Source: Candidatus Binatia bacterium
Lineage (GTDB): Bacteria; Desulfobacterota; Binatia; UBA1149; CAITLU01
Length of the DNA stretch: 64,000 nucleotides
Direction: 5' to 3'
Assembly (NCBI GenBank): GCA_036493895.1
Contig: DASXOZ010000017.1
Span: 62,001 to 126,000, forward strand
In this document: positions 36,760 through 44,951 of the stretch, one piece after another
Layout of the letters: every line of letters starts with the position of its first letter
Numbering within the stretch: position 1 is the first letter of the stretch
Made by a program: the position numbers and the translations under genes
The notes under the pieces: generated by a model
The model's database searches: none
Told to the model about the DNA's origin: nothing
What the model saw: the letters and a program-made list of their open reading frames with translations, nothing else

Positions 36760-37941
36760 TCAGGAGCCGGCTTCGGCTTCGTGCTTCGGAGGAATCAGCA
36801 GCGACGCGACGACTCCTCCGGCAAGAATCAGCACCACCGCGGCCAACATCCAGAAATTGTATTCGTGCCCGAGCCACTGGTCGAGGAAGTCGGCCAGCAG
36901 CATCTTGGTGCCGACGAGCGCGAGCACGATGGCGAGCGCGATCTCGAGCAGATGGAAGCGGTCGAGCATTCCCGCCAGCGCGAAATACAGCGAACGCAGG
37001 CCGAGAATCGCGAAGATGTTGCTCGTGAACACGAGGAACGGATCGGCAGTGACCGAAAAGATCGCAGGTACCGAGTCGACGGCGAAGATGACGTCGCAGG
37101 TCTCGACGACGACCAGGGCCAGGAACAGCGGCGTCATCATCAGGATGCCCGGGCTCGCGGCTTCGACGGCGCGGTCATGATCGGCGCCGGGGCGATCGTG
37201 CGCAGCGGAGGCCGCAGAACCGGCCCTCACGAAGAACGAATGCCCGTGGAAATGGCTGGTCAGCGGAACGAAGCGCCGCACCATGCGCACGACGGGGTTG
37301 TTCTCGGGATGCGGGTTTTTGACATCCAGGCGCACCATCCTCCACGCAGTCCAGATGAGGAAGGCACCGAAGAAATAGAGGATGCCGTGGAAGCGCTGGA
37401 TCAGCACGGCGCCCGCCGCGATCATCGAGCCGCGCATCAGCAGCGCTCCGAGGATGCCCCAGAACAGCACGCGGTGCTGGTAGAGCCCGGGCACCGCGAA
37501 CGACGAGAAGATCACCGTCATCACGAACAGGTTGTCGACGCTGAGCGAGAGCTCGACGAGATAGCCGGTGACGTACTTGAGCGCAGCCCGGGGGCCGTCG
37601 TTGGCGAGATGGTCGACAGGATCGACGGCGCTGCCGAGGCCCATCCAGCCCGAGCCGTACGCATAGTAGACGAAGACGCCGAACATCAGCGCGATCGTCA
37701 TCCACAGCAACGACCAGGCCATTGCCTCGCGCACTCCGACGACGTGGGCGTGGCGGTTGAGCACGCCGAGGTCGAGCGCGAGCAGCAGCAGGATCAGGGT
37801 GAGGAAGCCGGAGTAGAGCAGGAACATCGTCGCAAGCGTCCGGCGCGGCTTCGATGTAACGACGCGGGTGGCCGTTGGCAACTGCGGCGGCGGTGCGCAA
37901 CGCGGAGCTTCGGGGCGTTGCTCCTCGTCCGGGGCCGGCAT
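36760..37941 (-). CDS. TerC-family membrane protein
   Basis: A protein of up to 393 residues with seven to nine membrane helices and the TerC/Alx signature: ELSLSVDNLFVMTVIFSSF, RVLFWGILGALLMRG, VVVETCDVIFAVDSVPAIF, and SNIFAILGLRSLYFAL. The acidic residues within helices suggest metal ion transport; Alx/MntP relatives export Mn. The His/Asp-rich loop HDRPGADHDR between the halves may bind metal. The first 38 residues are Pro/Arg-rich, so ATG 37827 is an alternative start giving 355 residues, close to family length. Divergent from an ankyrin lipoprotein gene. Confidence 0.88.
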   Translation of the reverse strand: MPAPDEEQRPEAPRCAPPPQLPTATRVVTSKPRRTLATMFLLYSGFLTLILLLLALDLGVLNRHAHVVGVREAMAWSLLWMTIALMFGVFVYYAYGSGWMGLGSAVDPVDHLANDGPRAALKYVTGYLVELSLSVDNLFVMTVIFSSFAVPGLYQHRVLFWGILGALLMRGSMIAAGAVLIQRFHGILYFFGAFLIWTAWRMVRLDVKNPHPENNPVVRMVRRFVPLTSHFHGHSFFVRAGSAASAAHDRPGADHDRAVEAASPGILMMTPLFLALVVVETCDVIFAVDSVPAIFSVTADPFLVFTSNIFAILGLRSLYFALAGMLDRFHLLEIALAIVLALVGTKMLLADFLDQWLGHEYNFWMLAAVVLILAGGVVASLLIPPKHEAEAGS

Positions 37942-37961
37942 CCGGGATAGCTTGCCGCCTC

Positions 37962-38633
37962 GTGGACATCCAGAGCATTCGTCCCGCGACGGCTTTCTTC
38001 CTGTTGTTGCCGCTTCTGGCGGGTTCGTGTGCGAAGCCCGCGGAACCCGTTTCCAAGACGGCCATTCACGAGGCCGCCCAGGCCGGCGATCTCAAGGGCG
38101 TCGAAGCGGCGCTCGCGGCCGGCGTCAGCGTCAATGCAAAAGGGCGAAGCGATGCAACGCCGCTGCATCACGCGGTATTCGGCGACAAGCCCGACATCAT
38201 CCGCTTCCTGGCTTCCAAGGGCGCAACGGTCGATGCCCTCGACGGCAGCGACCGTACGCCGCTGCACTACGCCGCTTCCAACGGGTTCCTCGATTGCGTC
38301 ACGGCGCTGCTCGACGTCGGCGCCGATCCTGACGTACGCAACGCGTACGGATACTCGCCGCTTGCCGCAGCCGCGATGGAAGGCCGCGTCGAGGTCATCA
38401 AGCTTCTGGTCTCGAGAGGCGCGAGCGTCGATCTTCCGGACCTTGCGTCGAAGACGCCTCTCGATTTTGCGCTCAAGCAACGACAGGACGCCGCGGCTCG
38501 CGCGCTCGTCGAAGCGGGTGCCGACGTCAACTCCGTCGATCGCGAAGGTAGACGGCCGCTGACCGAGGCGCGGGCCCGCGGCTGCGATCCGTCCACGCTC
38601 GATTTTCTCGTTGCGCACGGGGCGCACGATTGA
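37962..38633 (+). CDS. Ankyrin-repeat lipoprotein
   Basis: A 223-residue lipoprotein. GTG 37962 opens a signal ending in LLAGSC, so the mature protein is lipid-anchored. Five or six ankyrin repeats follow (residues about 33-215): AIHEAAQAGDLKGVEAALAA, TPLHHAVFGDKPDIIRFLAS, TPLHYAASNGFLDCVTALLD, SPLAAAAMEGRVEVIKLLVS, and TPLDFALKQRQDAAARALVE. It is probably an envelope protein-binding scaffold. Its stop codon abuts a cluster of palindromic repeats. Confidence 0.9.
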   Translation: MDIQSIRPATAFFLLLPLLAGSCAKPAEPVSKTAIHEAAQAGDLKGVEAALAAGVSVNAKGRSDATPLHHAVFGDKPDIIRFLASKGATVDALDGSDRTPLHYAASNGFLDCVTALLDVGADPDVRNAYGYSPLAAAAMEGRVEVIKLLVSRGASVDLPDLASKTPLDFALKQRQDAAARALVEAGADVNSVDREGRRPLTEARARGCDPSTLDFLVAHGAHD

Positions 38634-38634
38634 T

Positions 38635-38725
38635 GGGGACAGGCACCAGCCGCATCGTTGGGGACAGGCACCAGCCGCATCATCTCGGCGCTGACGCACA
38701 GTTGATGCGGCTGGTGCCTGTCCCC
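38635..38725. repeat. GGGGACAGGCACC repeat cluster between convergent stops
   Basis: Two direct 25-bp units (from 38635 and 38660; core GGGGACAGGCACCAGCCGCA) and one inverted copy at 38704-38725 that is the exact complement of 22 bp in each. The cluster fills the space between the ankyrin stop (38631-38633) and the convergent gene's stop (38727-38729). It can form a long hairpin in either transcript and probably serves as a terminator. The core is closely related to the GGGGTCAGGCACC array at 34525. Confidence 0.92.
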
Positions 38726-38726
38726 T

Positions 38727-39410
38727 TCAGCGGAAGCGAAGGTCCGTCGCCTGCCAGTCTCCTTCCGGTGCGCGGAACGTCAGTAGTCGCAGGGCCGTCG
38801 TCACGGTGGCAAGGCTGCCGTGGGCGTGCACGGCCTGGACGTTCTCGCGAAGCTCGAGCCCGGCCTGGAAAATGCCGCCGCCGGCCGCCGCCTCGCCGAG
38901 CACGCGATTGCGTGTGACCGCGACGGCGACGTTGGTTCCTGCCTGAACCGACAGCACGGGCTCGCGCCGCTGCAGGAAGGCTTCGCTCCACGAGCCGTTG
39001 ACTCCTTCGAAGCCGAGCACGCGCCGATCGGTGACGATCATCGCGACGCGTTCCCCGATGACGATGCCTTGGGGCTCCGATTCCCTCAGCTCGAACGCGC
39101 GCTCGGCCCAGTGGCTCTGGCCCGGCACCGTCCCCAGCGCGCGGCGGTCGGTGACCACCAGCGCCACTCGCCCGCGCACGCCGGTCCACAGCACGTTCTC
39201 GCCGCGCTCGAGATCGGCAGAGACGACGCCGCCGGTGAAAGCGTTGACGGCGAGCAGCTCGCGCGCTCGCACGACGATTTCGAGCTGGTCCTCGATCGGA
39301 CCGAAGTCGAGGAAGGGAGGCTGGGAAAAAAAGAATGTCGCGACCGCCGGGGGCGGGGCGGTGGCGATGCCGGCCAGCAGCACTGCGACGACGAGCAACA
39401 GCCGGCTCAT
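38727..39410 (-). CDS. Exported protein with four propeller-like repeats
   Basis: A 227-residue exported protein; ATG 39410 opens a signal peptide ending near PAVATFFF. The rest has about four imperfect repeats of 45-50 residues, each with the pattern V-x-V-T-(D/R)-x-R-x-L-G: VALVVTDRRALGT, VAMIVTDRRVLGFE, VAVAVTRNRVLGEA, and ATVTTALRLLTFR. This resembles blades of a beta-propeller, but I do not recognise a family. The open frame continues upstream by 490 residues of Arg/Gln-rich sequence that is not credible. Confidence 0.72.
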   Translation of the reverse strand: MSRLLLVVAVLLAGIATAPPPAVATFFFSQPPFLDFGPIEDQLEIVVRARELLAVNAFTGGVVSADLERGENVLWTGVRGRVALVVTDRRALGTVPGQSHWAERAFELRESEPQGIVIGERVAMIVTDRRVLGFEGVNGSWSEAFLQRREPVLSVQAGTNVAVAVTRNRVLGEAAAGGGIFQAGLELRENVQAVHAHGSLATVTTALRLLTFRAPEGDWQATDLRFR

Positions 39411-39557
39411 GGAAGTCTTGTAACACGTGCGGCGCGGCGCCGCATCGGACAACATCGAACCCGTGCTGTAGCCCCGGATGCACGGGACCGAGGTGCTGCC
39501 GACGGTTTCCGAACAGCCGCGGGTGCTACGGCGAAGGCGCTGCGCTAGAGCAGCGCC

Positions 39558-40808
39558 GTGCCCGCACCGCTCGTCCTTGCCTGCTTCTGGTTCGCGATCA
39601 TGGGTGCGCTCGGGACGTTCTTCCCGCTGTTCAGCCTGTATCTTTCCGAAAACCTGGGACTGTCCGGAACCCAGACCGGAATCGTCACCGCCGCGCTTCC
39701 GCTGGCGGGCCTGCTGGCGCAGCCCCTTTGGGGCTCGCTCGCCGATCGCAGCGGATCGCGGGTCCGCGTTCTTGCGCTGGTGACTGCCGCGGCAGCGGGC
39801 GGTTACTACAACCTTTCGGTGCAGCGCAGCTTCCCGGGCGTGCTCGCGGCGACGCTGCTGTTCGCGTCGTTCTCGAGCGCGGTCATGCCGTTGTCGATCT
39901 CGGTTTCGCTCGCGCTGCTGAGGGAGCGCGGTCGCAACGCTTTCGGCATCGTTCGCTCGTTTGGCACTCTCGGCTATCTCGTCGCCGTCGCCGGCTTTCC
40001 GCTGCTGCTGCGCGCGATCGGCGAGTCGGCGCCGGAGGTGTCCGCAGCCGGACATGCTGCTCCGTCCCAGCCTCACCTCGCGCTGATGCTGCTGGTCGCG
40101 AGCATCGCGATGGGCGCCGGAGCGGTGCTCGCGCTCGGTCTGCCGCGCGACGGTGCGGTGGCGCTTCGCGCCGACGCCGGCGACTGGCGATTTCTCCTGC
40201 GCAGTCTTCCGTACCGGCGGCTGCTGGTCGTGACGCTGGCCGAATACACGTTCCTCCAGGGACCGCTCGTGATGTTCCCGATGTTCGTGCGCTCCCTTGG
40301 CGGCGGCCTCGACGTCGTCAGCCACCTGTGGATCTGGATGCTCGCGTTCGAGATTCCGCTGCTGGCGGGAGTTGCTGCGGCCCCCGAGTGGATCGGCGCA
40401 CGCGAGCTGATCGGAATGGGCATCGTCGCCGACTCGACGCGCTGGCTCGTGTGCGCGTTGTCGCCGAGCCTGGATGTCATCTACGTCGTGCAGGTGTGCC
40501 ACGGGCTGGCAGTGGCCGGATTCGTCGTCGGCAGCGCGCTGTACGTCGAGGCTGTCGTTCCGGGTCGTCTTCGCTCGACGGCCCAGGGCCTGGTCTACAT
40601 GGCCGGAGTCAGCGTCGGCGGCGTGCTTTCGAGCGCGGGCGCCGGGGTGCTCATCGATGCGTTCGGTCCGCGCGCGCCGGCGCTCGTCGGAGGCATCGGA
40701 GGCGCGTGCCTGGCTGCGTCCCTGCCGTGGCTGCTGCCGCGCGTGGCGCGCCATGCGCACGACGACATCATCGCGATCGAGGCGGTCGACGAACGGGCCA
40801 CGGTTTAG
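39558..40808 (+). CDS. MFS transporter
   Basis: A 416-residue major facilitator with 12 predicted helices. The loop 2-3 motif is GSLADRSGSRVRVL (GxLaDrxGxr). Residues such as FFPLFSLYLSENLGLSGTQ and GIVRSFGTLGYL resemble the MFS_1-like/3-phenylpropionate-nucleoside symporter group. Substrate unknown. GTG start at 39558. A phosphatase gene follows after 13 bp. Confidence 0.88.
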   Translation: MPAPLVLACFWFAIMGALGTFFPLFSLYLSENLGLSGTQTGIVTAALPLAGLLAQPLWGSLADRSGSRVRVLALVTAAAAGGYYNLSVQRSFPGVLAATLLFASFSSAVMPLSISVSLALLRERGRNAFGIVRSFGTLGYLVAVAGFPLLLRAIGESAPEVSAAGHAAPSQPHLALMLLVASIAMGAGAVLALGLPRDGAVALRADAGDWRFLLRSLPYRRLLVVTLAEYTFLQGPLVMFPMFVRSLGGGLDVVSHLWIWMLAFEIPLLAGVAAAPEWIGARELIGMGIVADSTRWLVCALSPSLDVIYVVQVCHGLAVAGFVVGSALYVEAVVPGRLRSTAQGLVYMAGVSVGGVLSSAGAGVLIDAFGPRAPALVGGIGGACLAASLPWLLPRVARHAHDDIIAIEAVDERATV

Positions 40809-40821
40809 GCAGGACACGCGA

Positions 40822-41298
40822 ATGGTCAAGGTCCTCTTCGTCTGTACCGGGAACATCTGCCGCTCGCCGACGGCCGAAGGCGTCATGCGCAGCTTCGTGC
40901 GGCGCGAAGGGCTCGAATCGCAGATCGAGGTCGCCTCTGCCGGGACCCACGCCTATCACGTCGGCGAAGGCGCCGATTCGCGCACAGTGCGTGCGGCGCG
41001 TCGACGCGGCTATGACCTTGGCGCGCATCGCGCTCGCAAGGTTACGGCCGGCGATCTCCAGAGTTTCGATCACGTGCTGGCGATGGACCGGGACAACCTG
41101 CGCCAACTCGACGCGCTCGAAGCTTCCACGCCGCGAGTCCGGACGTCTGCGCGGCTGTTTCTCGAAGGCGTGCCGCGGGTGAAGTACCTGGAAGTGCCGG
41201 ATCCGTATGCGCTCGCCGACGAAGGCTTCGAGATCGTGCTCGACCTCGTCGAGAGCGGCTGCGAGGCGCTGCTGGAGCGGATCCGAGAAGGCGGCTGA
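40822..41298 (+). CDS. Low-molecular-weight protein tyrosine phosphatase
   Basis: A 158-residue phosphatase. The P-loop CTGNICRS (Cys8 to Ser15, Arg14) lies at the N-terminus, and the acid is Asp127 in VPDPYA. In bacteria such enzymes dephosphorylate tyrosine kinases of polysaccharide export or arginine-phosphorylated proteins. ATG 40822 is chosen as the P-loop must be near the start. It is co-oriented with and close to the MFS gene. Confidence 0.94.
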   Translation: MVKVLFVCTGNICRSPTAEGVMRSFVRREGLESQIEVASAGTHAYHVGEGADSRTVRAARRRGYDLGAHRARKVTAGDLQSFDHVLAMDRDNLRQLDALEASTPRVRTSARLFLEGVPRVKYLEVPDPYALADEGFEIVLDLVESGCEALLERIREGG

Positions 41299-41345
41299 CG
41301 CCGCGACGCGAACAAAGCGACGGATTCAGCCGGAGCCAGGCGGAC

Positions 41346-41882
41346 TCAAGGGCAGATGATCGGCCGCTGGGTCGAATCCAGGCACTGAAGCCGATCCTGC
41401 TTCAGGTCCAGATGGAGGCCCTCGCGAAGAGTGCCCTCGAAGGACCAGCGCGAGTAGCCCCACGATTCCCGCTGCGCATAGCGCCCGGTGAGGATTGCGA
41501 TCTCGCAGCCCGGAGTGCTCGGCGCAAGGTGCAGGTCGCTGAACGTCTGGAACAGCCGCGGCGTGGCCAGCAGGGGCCGGGTCGTGACCGCCGGCTTCGC
41601 GCCGGCATCCCGGCTGAGGACGACTTCCTGGAGAAGGATCTGGTTGCTGGCCTCGTCGGCACCTACGTTCAGTACCCGGAACTCGATGGACGTCGTCGCA
41701 GTACTGGAACAGGACGGGACCCGTGTCGTCAGTACGTCGCGTACGGAAAGCGGGACTGCGGCCGCGATGGAGGCCGGGTCGTCATCCGCCATTGCGACCG
41801 TTCCCGTCGCGATGGTGAGCGCGGCAGTGCAAAGGAGCAGGCTGCAGGCACGATCGCGGAGCGGTGGAAGACGCAGATTCAT
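41346..41882 (-). CDS. Exported protein of unknown family
   Basis: A 178-residue protein with a signal peptide (CSLLLCTAALTIATGTVAMA) and a mature region with strand-rich pattern and Cys residues near its middle and C-terminus (VPSCSS, TPGCEI, RLQCLD, IICP). I do not recognise it. A start 48 bp upstream at 41930 is possible. It lies 44 bp downstream of the acetoacetate-decarboxylase-like gene in the same direction. Confidence 0.6.
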   Translation of the reverse strand: MNLRLPPLRDRACSLLLCTAALTIATGTVAMADDDPASIAAAVPLSVRDVLTTRVPSCSSTATTSIEFRVLNVGADEASNQILLQEVVLSRDAGAKPAVTTRPLLATPRLFQTFSDLHLAPSTPGCEIAILTGRYAQRESWGYSRWSFEGTLREGLHLDLKQDRLQCLDSTQRPIICP

Positions 41883-41926
41883 CGATGACGGAACCGTTGG
41901 TGCGGCAAGAGACAGCAATAGCCGGA

Positions 41927-42685
41927 TCATCGCCCGTGTTCGAGCAGTCGCGCGGGCTCGAACGTCGCGCTCATGTGTTCCATCCACATTCCCATCAGCG
42001 GAGCCTTCGGAAGCCCCAGAGCCGCGAGCTCTCGCGACATAGGATGATCGCCGAGCTCGAGCTCGATCCCGCTGCGGAAAAATCCGGTTCCCTTCGAGCG
42101 CGAGACGAAGCGCGTCGCGGCGGTGCGGTCGCCGATCATCGTGTACGTAGTCATCGCGTTTTCGGGAAGCTCGCGGCTGCCGCCGCGAGGCATCGACAGC
42201 GTGAGCACGTGCCGGCCCCGGCTCTCGAGGCGACAGCGGGCGCGATCGCCGTTGTGGTCGAACGTGATCGTCTCGATCGTCTTCGGAAAACCCCAGAGCT
42301 TTTCTCCGGCTTCGCGCGTGAACGCCTGGTCCACCGGAAGCCAGACGATGAAAGTCCCGGCGCGGCCGCGAAGGAAGGAGACGGCGTCGCTCACCCAAGG
42401 GATGCCGCGCCCCTTGGTCTTCTCGCGCACGAACAGCGTCAGCGACACTTCGTTGTAGTCGCCGAGGTCGTTGTCGACGTAGTCGATGCACGCCAGCGTG
42501 AACAGCGAGCGTCCGGGGAGCACTTCGATGACGTCCAGGTCCGGACTCGGCAGCAGCGCGCGGGCGGCAGCCGCGTCGACGAGCCACGTGACGGACGCCG
42601 ACGCCGCGTCCCGGACGGTGACGGGCCACGTGATGCGCCGGCCCTGGATGACGTGTTCGTTCGCCTGTGCCGCTGCCGTCGCCAT
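41927..42685 (-). CDS. Acetoacetate decarboxylase-family protein
   Basis: A 252-residue protein of the ADC superfamily: VIEVLPGRSLFTLACIDY, DLGDYNEVSLTLFV, and GEKLWGFPKTIETI, in which Lys135 is at the position of the conserved FPK Lys. True decarboxylases use a neighbouring Lys pair; here a single Lys in FPK suggests a family member with another aldol/enamine activity. ATG 42685 is chosen; the upstream frame crosses an 11-bp tandem array. Divergent from a metallo-beta-lactamase gene. Confidence 0.83.
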   Translation of the reverse strand: MATAAAQANEHVIQGRRITWPVTVRDAASASVTWLVDAAAARALLPSPDLDVIEVLPGRSLFTLACIDYVDNDLGDYNEVSLTLFVREKTKGRGIPWVSDAVSFLRGRAGTFIVWLPVDQAFTREAGEKLWGFPKTIETITFDHNGDRARCRLESRGRHVLTLSMPRGGSRELPENAMTTYTMIGDRTAATRFVSRSKGTGFFRSGIELELGDHPMSRELAALGLPKAPLMGMWMEHMSATFEPARLLEHGR

Positions 42686-42725
42686 CGCGCCGCGTGTACG
42701 ACGACGCGGAGCGGGACGCAACCGC

Positions 42726-42780
42726 GAGGCATTCGGGAGGCAATCGCGAGGCGTTCGGAAGTCATCCGGGAGGCATTCGG
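42726..42780. repeat. Five tandem 11-bp repeats in a divergent promoter region
   Basis: Units GAGGCATTCGG, GAGGCAATCGC, GAGGCGTTCGG, AAGTCATCCGG and GAGGCATTCGG follow one another without gaps between the ADC-like and metallo-beta-lactamase genes. The 11-bp period is about one helical turn, so the same face of the helix would present every copy. Confidence 0.85.
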
Positions 42781-42847
42781 GACTGTCGGGCGCTGGCCTC
42801 GCGTCGGTGGATGCGCCAGTGTCGGCTCCCTTCACGGAGGGACTTCC

Positions 42848-43729
42848 ATGAGCGGGCCGGGCGCGAACATCGCGAACAACTGGAAAGTCGGCAGTTGCAC
42901 GATCACGACCGTCGTCGAAGATCGCAGCGACAGGCTGCCGCCCGAAATGTTCTTCCCCGAGGCGACGGCCGCCGACGTGCTGCGCCATTCCTGGCTTGTG
43001 CCCGACTTCGCCGATTCACGCGGCCGCATATCGATGAGCGTGCAGGCTTTCGTCATCGAAGTCGCCGGTCGCTGCGTGGTTGTCGATCCCTGCGTCGGCA
43101 ACGACAAGACGCTTGCGGTGCCGTACTGGAACGAGCGCCGGTTTCCTTTCCTCGAGCGCTTTGCCGAGGCGGGCTTCGACCCGGCACGGGTCGATACGGT
43201 CGTGCACACGCACCTGCACGCCGACCATGTCGGCTGGGACACGCAGCTGGTCGGCGGGAAGTGGGTGCCGACCTTTGCGGCGGCGCAGCACCTGTACACC
43301 GAGCGCGAGCTCACGTGGTGCCGCGGCGGCGGCAACATGGCGATCGACGGCGTCTACGAGCAGTCGATCGCGCCGATCGTCGAGGCGGGCCTGGCCGTCA
43401 TCGTTGCGGAAGATGCCGATCTCGGCGACGGGATGTCTCTGGAACCGACACCCGGGCATACGCCCGGCCACGTGTCGCTGTGGATCGAATCCGACGGCGC
43501 GACGGCGCTCGTAAGCGGCGACTTCCTGCACCATCCGGTGCAGTGCGCCGAGCCGCATTGGGCGGAAGTCGGCGACGAGGATCCCGAGAAGGCGAGGGCG
43601 ACGAGGCGAGCCATGCTCGGTCGCGCGCAGCAGCGCGAGGCGCTGTTTTTCGGCACGCATTTCTCGACGGCGCCGGCCGGCAGGATCTGCGCCGACGGCG
43701 ATGTCTGGCGATTCGTCTCCCGCGGCTAG
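42848..43729 (+). CDS. Metallo-beta-lactamase-fold hydrolase
   Basis: A 293-residue MBL-fold enzyme. The metal ligands HTHLHADHVGWD are at 120-131, followed by the PGHTPGHVS His, the bridging Asp in SGDFLHHP, and a late FGTHFS. It resembles the lactonase/quorum-quenching (AttM-like) and Zn-hydrolase subgroups. The GGAGG site just before ATG 42848 decides the start. Divergent from the ADC-like gene across the 11-bp array, so the two may be co-regulated. An 8-bp hairpin follows. Confidence 0.92.
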   Translation: MSGPGANIANNWKVGSCTITTVVEDRSDRLPPEMFFPEATAADVLRHSWLVPDFADSRGRISMSVQAFVIEVAGRCVVVDPCVGNDKTLAVPYWNERRFPFLERFAEAGFDPARVDTVVHTHLHADHVGWDTQLVGGKWVPTFAAAQHLYTERELTWCRGGGNMAIDGVYEQSIAPIVEAGLAVIVAEDADLGDGMSLEPTPGHTPGHVSLWIESDGATALVSGDFLHHPVQCAEPHWAEVGDEDPEKARATRRAMLGRAQQREALFFGTHFSTAPAGRICADGDVWRFVSRG

Positions 43730-43742
43730 CGTAAGCGGGAGA

Positions 43743-43762
43743 CCCCCCGGCTTTGCCGGGGG
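43743..43762 (+). terminator. GC-rich hairpin after the MBL gene
   Basis: CCCCCGGC (43744-43751), loop TTT, GCCGGGGG (43755-43762): an 8-bp stem 14 bp after the MBL stop, followed by ATCCTTA rather than a T-tract. Confidence 0.6.
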
Positions 43763-43764
43763 AT

Positions 43765-44017
43765 CCTTACCAGCCGCCCGGCGAAGCGTCTCAAAACTCG
43801 GCAATCGAAAATGCGAGCGACGACACCGTATTGCTTGCGGAAGTCCGCGAGCAGCCGCAGCCTACCGTTCGCGGAGTCGGAAACCTATACTCCGGCCCGT
43901 GCTTACGCCATATTCGAATTCCTCATCGCGGCGATGGCGGGCTGGGCGAGCCACTGCCGTCCGCGTCAACATCGGCAGCTGCTCAGCGGCAACCCCCATC
44001 ATCAATTTGCGATCGAT
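43765..44017. other. Non-coding stretch at the start of the mobile scar
   Basis: About 250 bp with lower GC than neighbours. Short open frames on plus show no domain or ribosome binding site. I see nothing assignable. Confidence 0.4.
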
Positions 44018-44221
44018 TCATTCGCCAGAAACCCTGAGGTTTGGTTCCGCATCACAGATGAATTTGCGAACGTGTAGAATCTCCCCGATCGCCATTCCGA
44101 GAAGTTTGAGAGTCTCTCGTTGCGGTTCGAGACGCCTACTGCCGACTATCCGGGTAGCCTCATCGAGTAACGCCATACTGTCGTTGAGAACGTCGTGCGG
44201 GCGAACAATTTCTTGATCCAT
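44018..44221 (-). CDS. Small helical protein, unknown
   Basis: A 67-residue protein on the minus strand. AGGAGA lies eight bases before the ATG at 44221, which supports real translation. The sequence is helical with a regular acidic/hydrophobic pattern (VLNDSMALLDEATRIVGSRR). No family recognised. It lies in the lower-GC region that holds toxin-antitoxin and phage remnants, so it may be an accessory gene. Confidence 0.5.
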   Translation of the reverse strand: MDQEIVRPHDVLNDSMALLDEATRIVGSRRLEPQRETLKLLGMAIGEILHVRKFICDAEPNLRVSGE

Positions 44222-44355
44222 GAATCATTTCTCCTAAGGCCTAGAACTCGAAATCTCCGGACCAGCTCAAGGCAATAGCCGGCCCGTTGATGAGATCTAT
44301 TTATGTCACGTAGTTCTGAGGTGAAGGAACTCCGGCGTTCGCCGTTCCTCCTCCA

Positions 44356-44495
44356 CGAGTTTGTAACCGTTGCGAATGCCCTCGCGCGGTCCGCGGCATC
44401 CGACCGTGCGACTCTCGTGCCGGCGATCACAAGCGGGCTGCAGCTCGGGCGTCGGCATCCACGAGGGCGACGAGTTCGTAACCGGTACGAATGCC
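44356..44495 (-). repeat. Pair of 25-bp imperfect direct repeats
   Basis: 44356-44380 and 44471-44495 match at 22 of 25 positions, spaced 115 bp apart. Reverse-strand translation gives similar GIRxGYxLV peptides in different frames, suggesting fragments of one coding sequence. Confidence 0.6.
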
Positions 44496-44561
44496 ACCGC
44501 TGTCGATCTAACACCCGAGCGCCAGTCTCCGATCAACTCGCCGGCTCTCGTTTAACAGCGC

Positions 44562-44631
44562 GGGGGTTTTGTCGGGAGGGGGTTTTGTCATGAAAAGTGG
44601 GGGACACCCCCCGGTCATTTTGGACAAAACT
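44562..44631. repeat. GTTTTGTC inverted-repeat cluster
   Basis: Two direct copies of GGGGGTTTTGTC (about 44562 and 44578) face GACAAAAC at 44623-44630; between them lies a hairpin GTGGGGGAC/ACCCCCC. This resembles the end of an insertion sequence, but no transposase is nearby. Confidence 0.45.
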
Positions 44632-44905
44632 TCCCTAGAATCCGGTCGGAATCCCACTCTCAGACGGCGCCGCTAAGTTCGCCTGGCGAGACAAACGGGC
44701 GCCCGGATTTCCGCTCCGCAAACCCCGCGGGGAGGTCGCAGCTCGGCACCGGTACAGTTCCGGCGGGGGAGGGCGCAGGATCGCCCTGAATGGCCCCGAG
44801 GCCCCGCTGAAGGGCTACAATTCCAAGGCCAAGTTCCCGTCGTCCGGGCGCGGCGCGGGCTGCCGCCGTAGGGCCAGACGACGGGGTCCACGACCTTCGG
44901 GGGGA

Positions 44906-44940
44906 TGTCAAACATTGACATTTATGGCCATAGCGCGCTA
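44906..44940. promoter_or_regulatory. ParD operator/promoter
   Basis: TGTCAA-ACA-TTGACA (44906-44920) is a perfect 6-3-6 palindrome whose right arm is a consensus -35 (TTGACA). ATGGCCAT and the perfect TAGCGCGCTA palindrome (44931-44940) follow, ending 11 bp before the antitoxin start. Toxin-antitoxin operons are autoregulated through such sites. Confidence 0.6.
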
Positions 44941-44951
44941 CCCATGGGGCC

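Larger units (their letters stand above)
44222..44951. other. 730-bp relic region before the ParDE module
   Basis: No intact gene. It contains two 25-bp direct repeats (44356-44380 and 44471-44495) whose minus strand can read GIRNGYKLV and GIRTGYELV in different frames, a cluster of GGGGGTTTTGTC/GACAAAAC repeats (44562-44630) and, at its end, the ParD operator. This looks like decayed mobile DNA. Confidence 0.5.

Noticed and set aside
39411-40886. The 490-residue upstream extension of the propeller-like exported protein
   Set aside because: It is antisense to the MFS gene, Arg/Gln-rich and precedes an obvious signal peptide.
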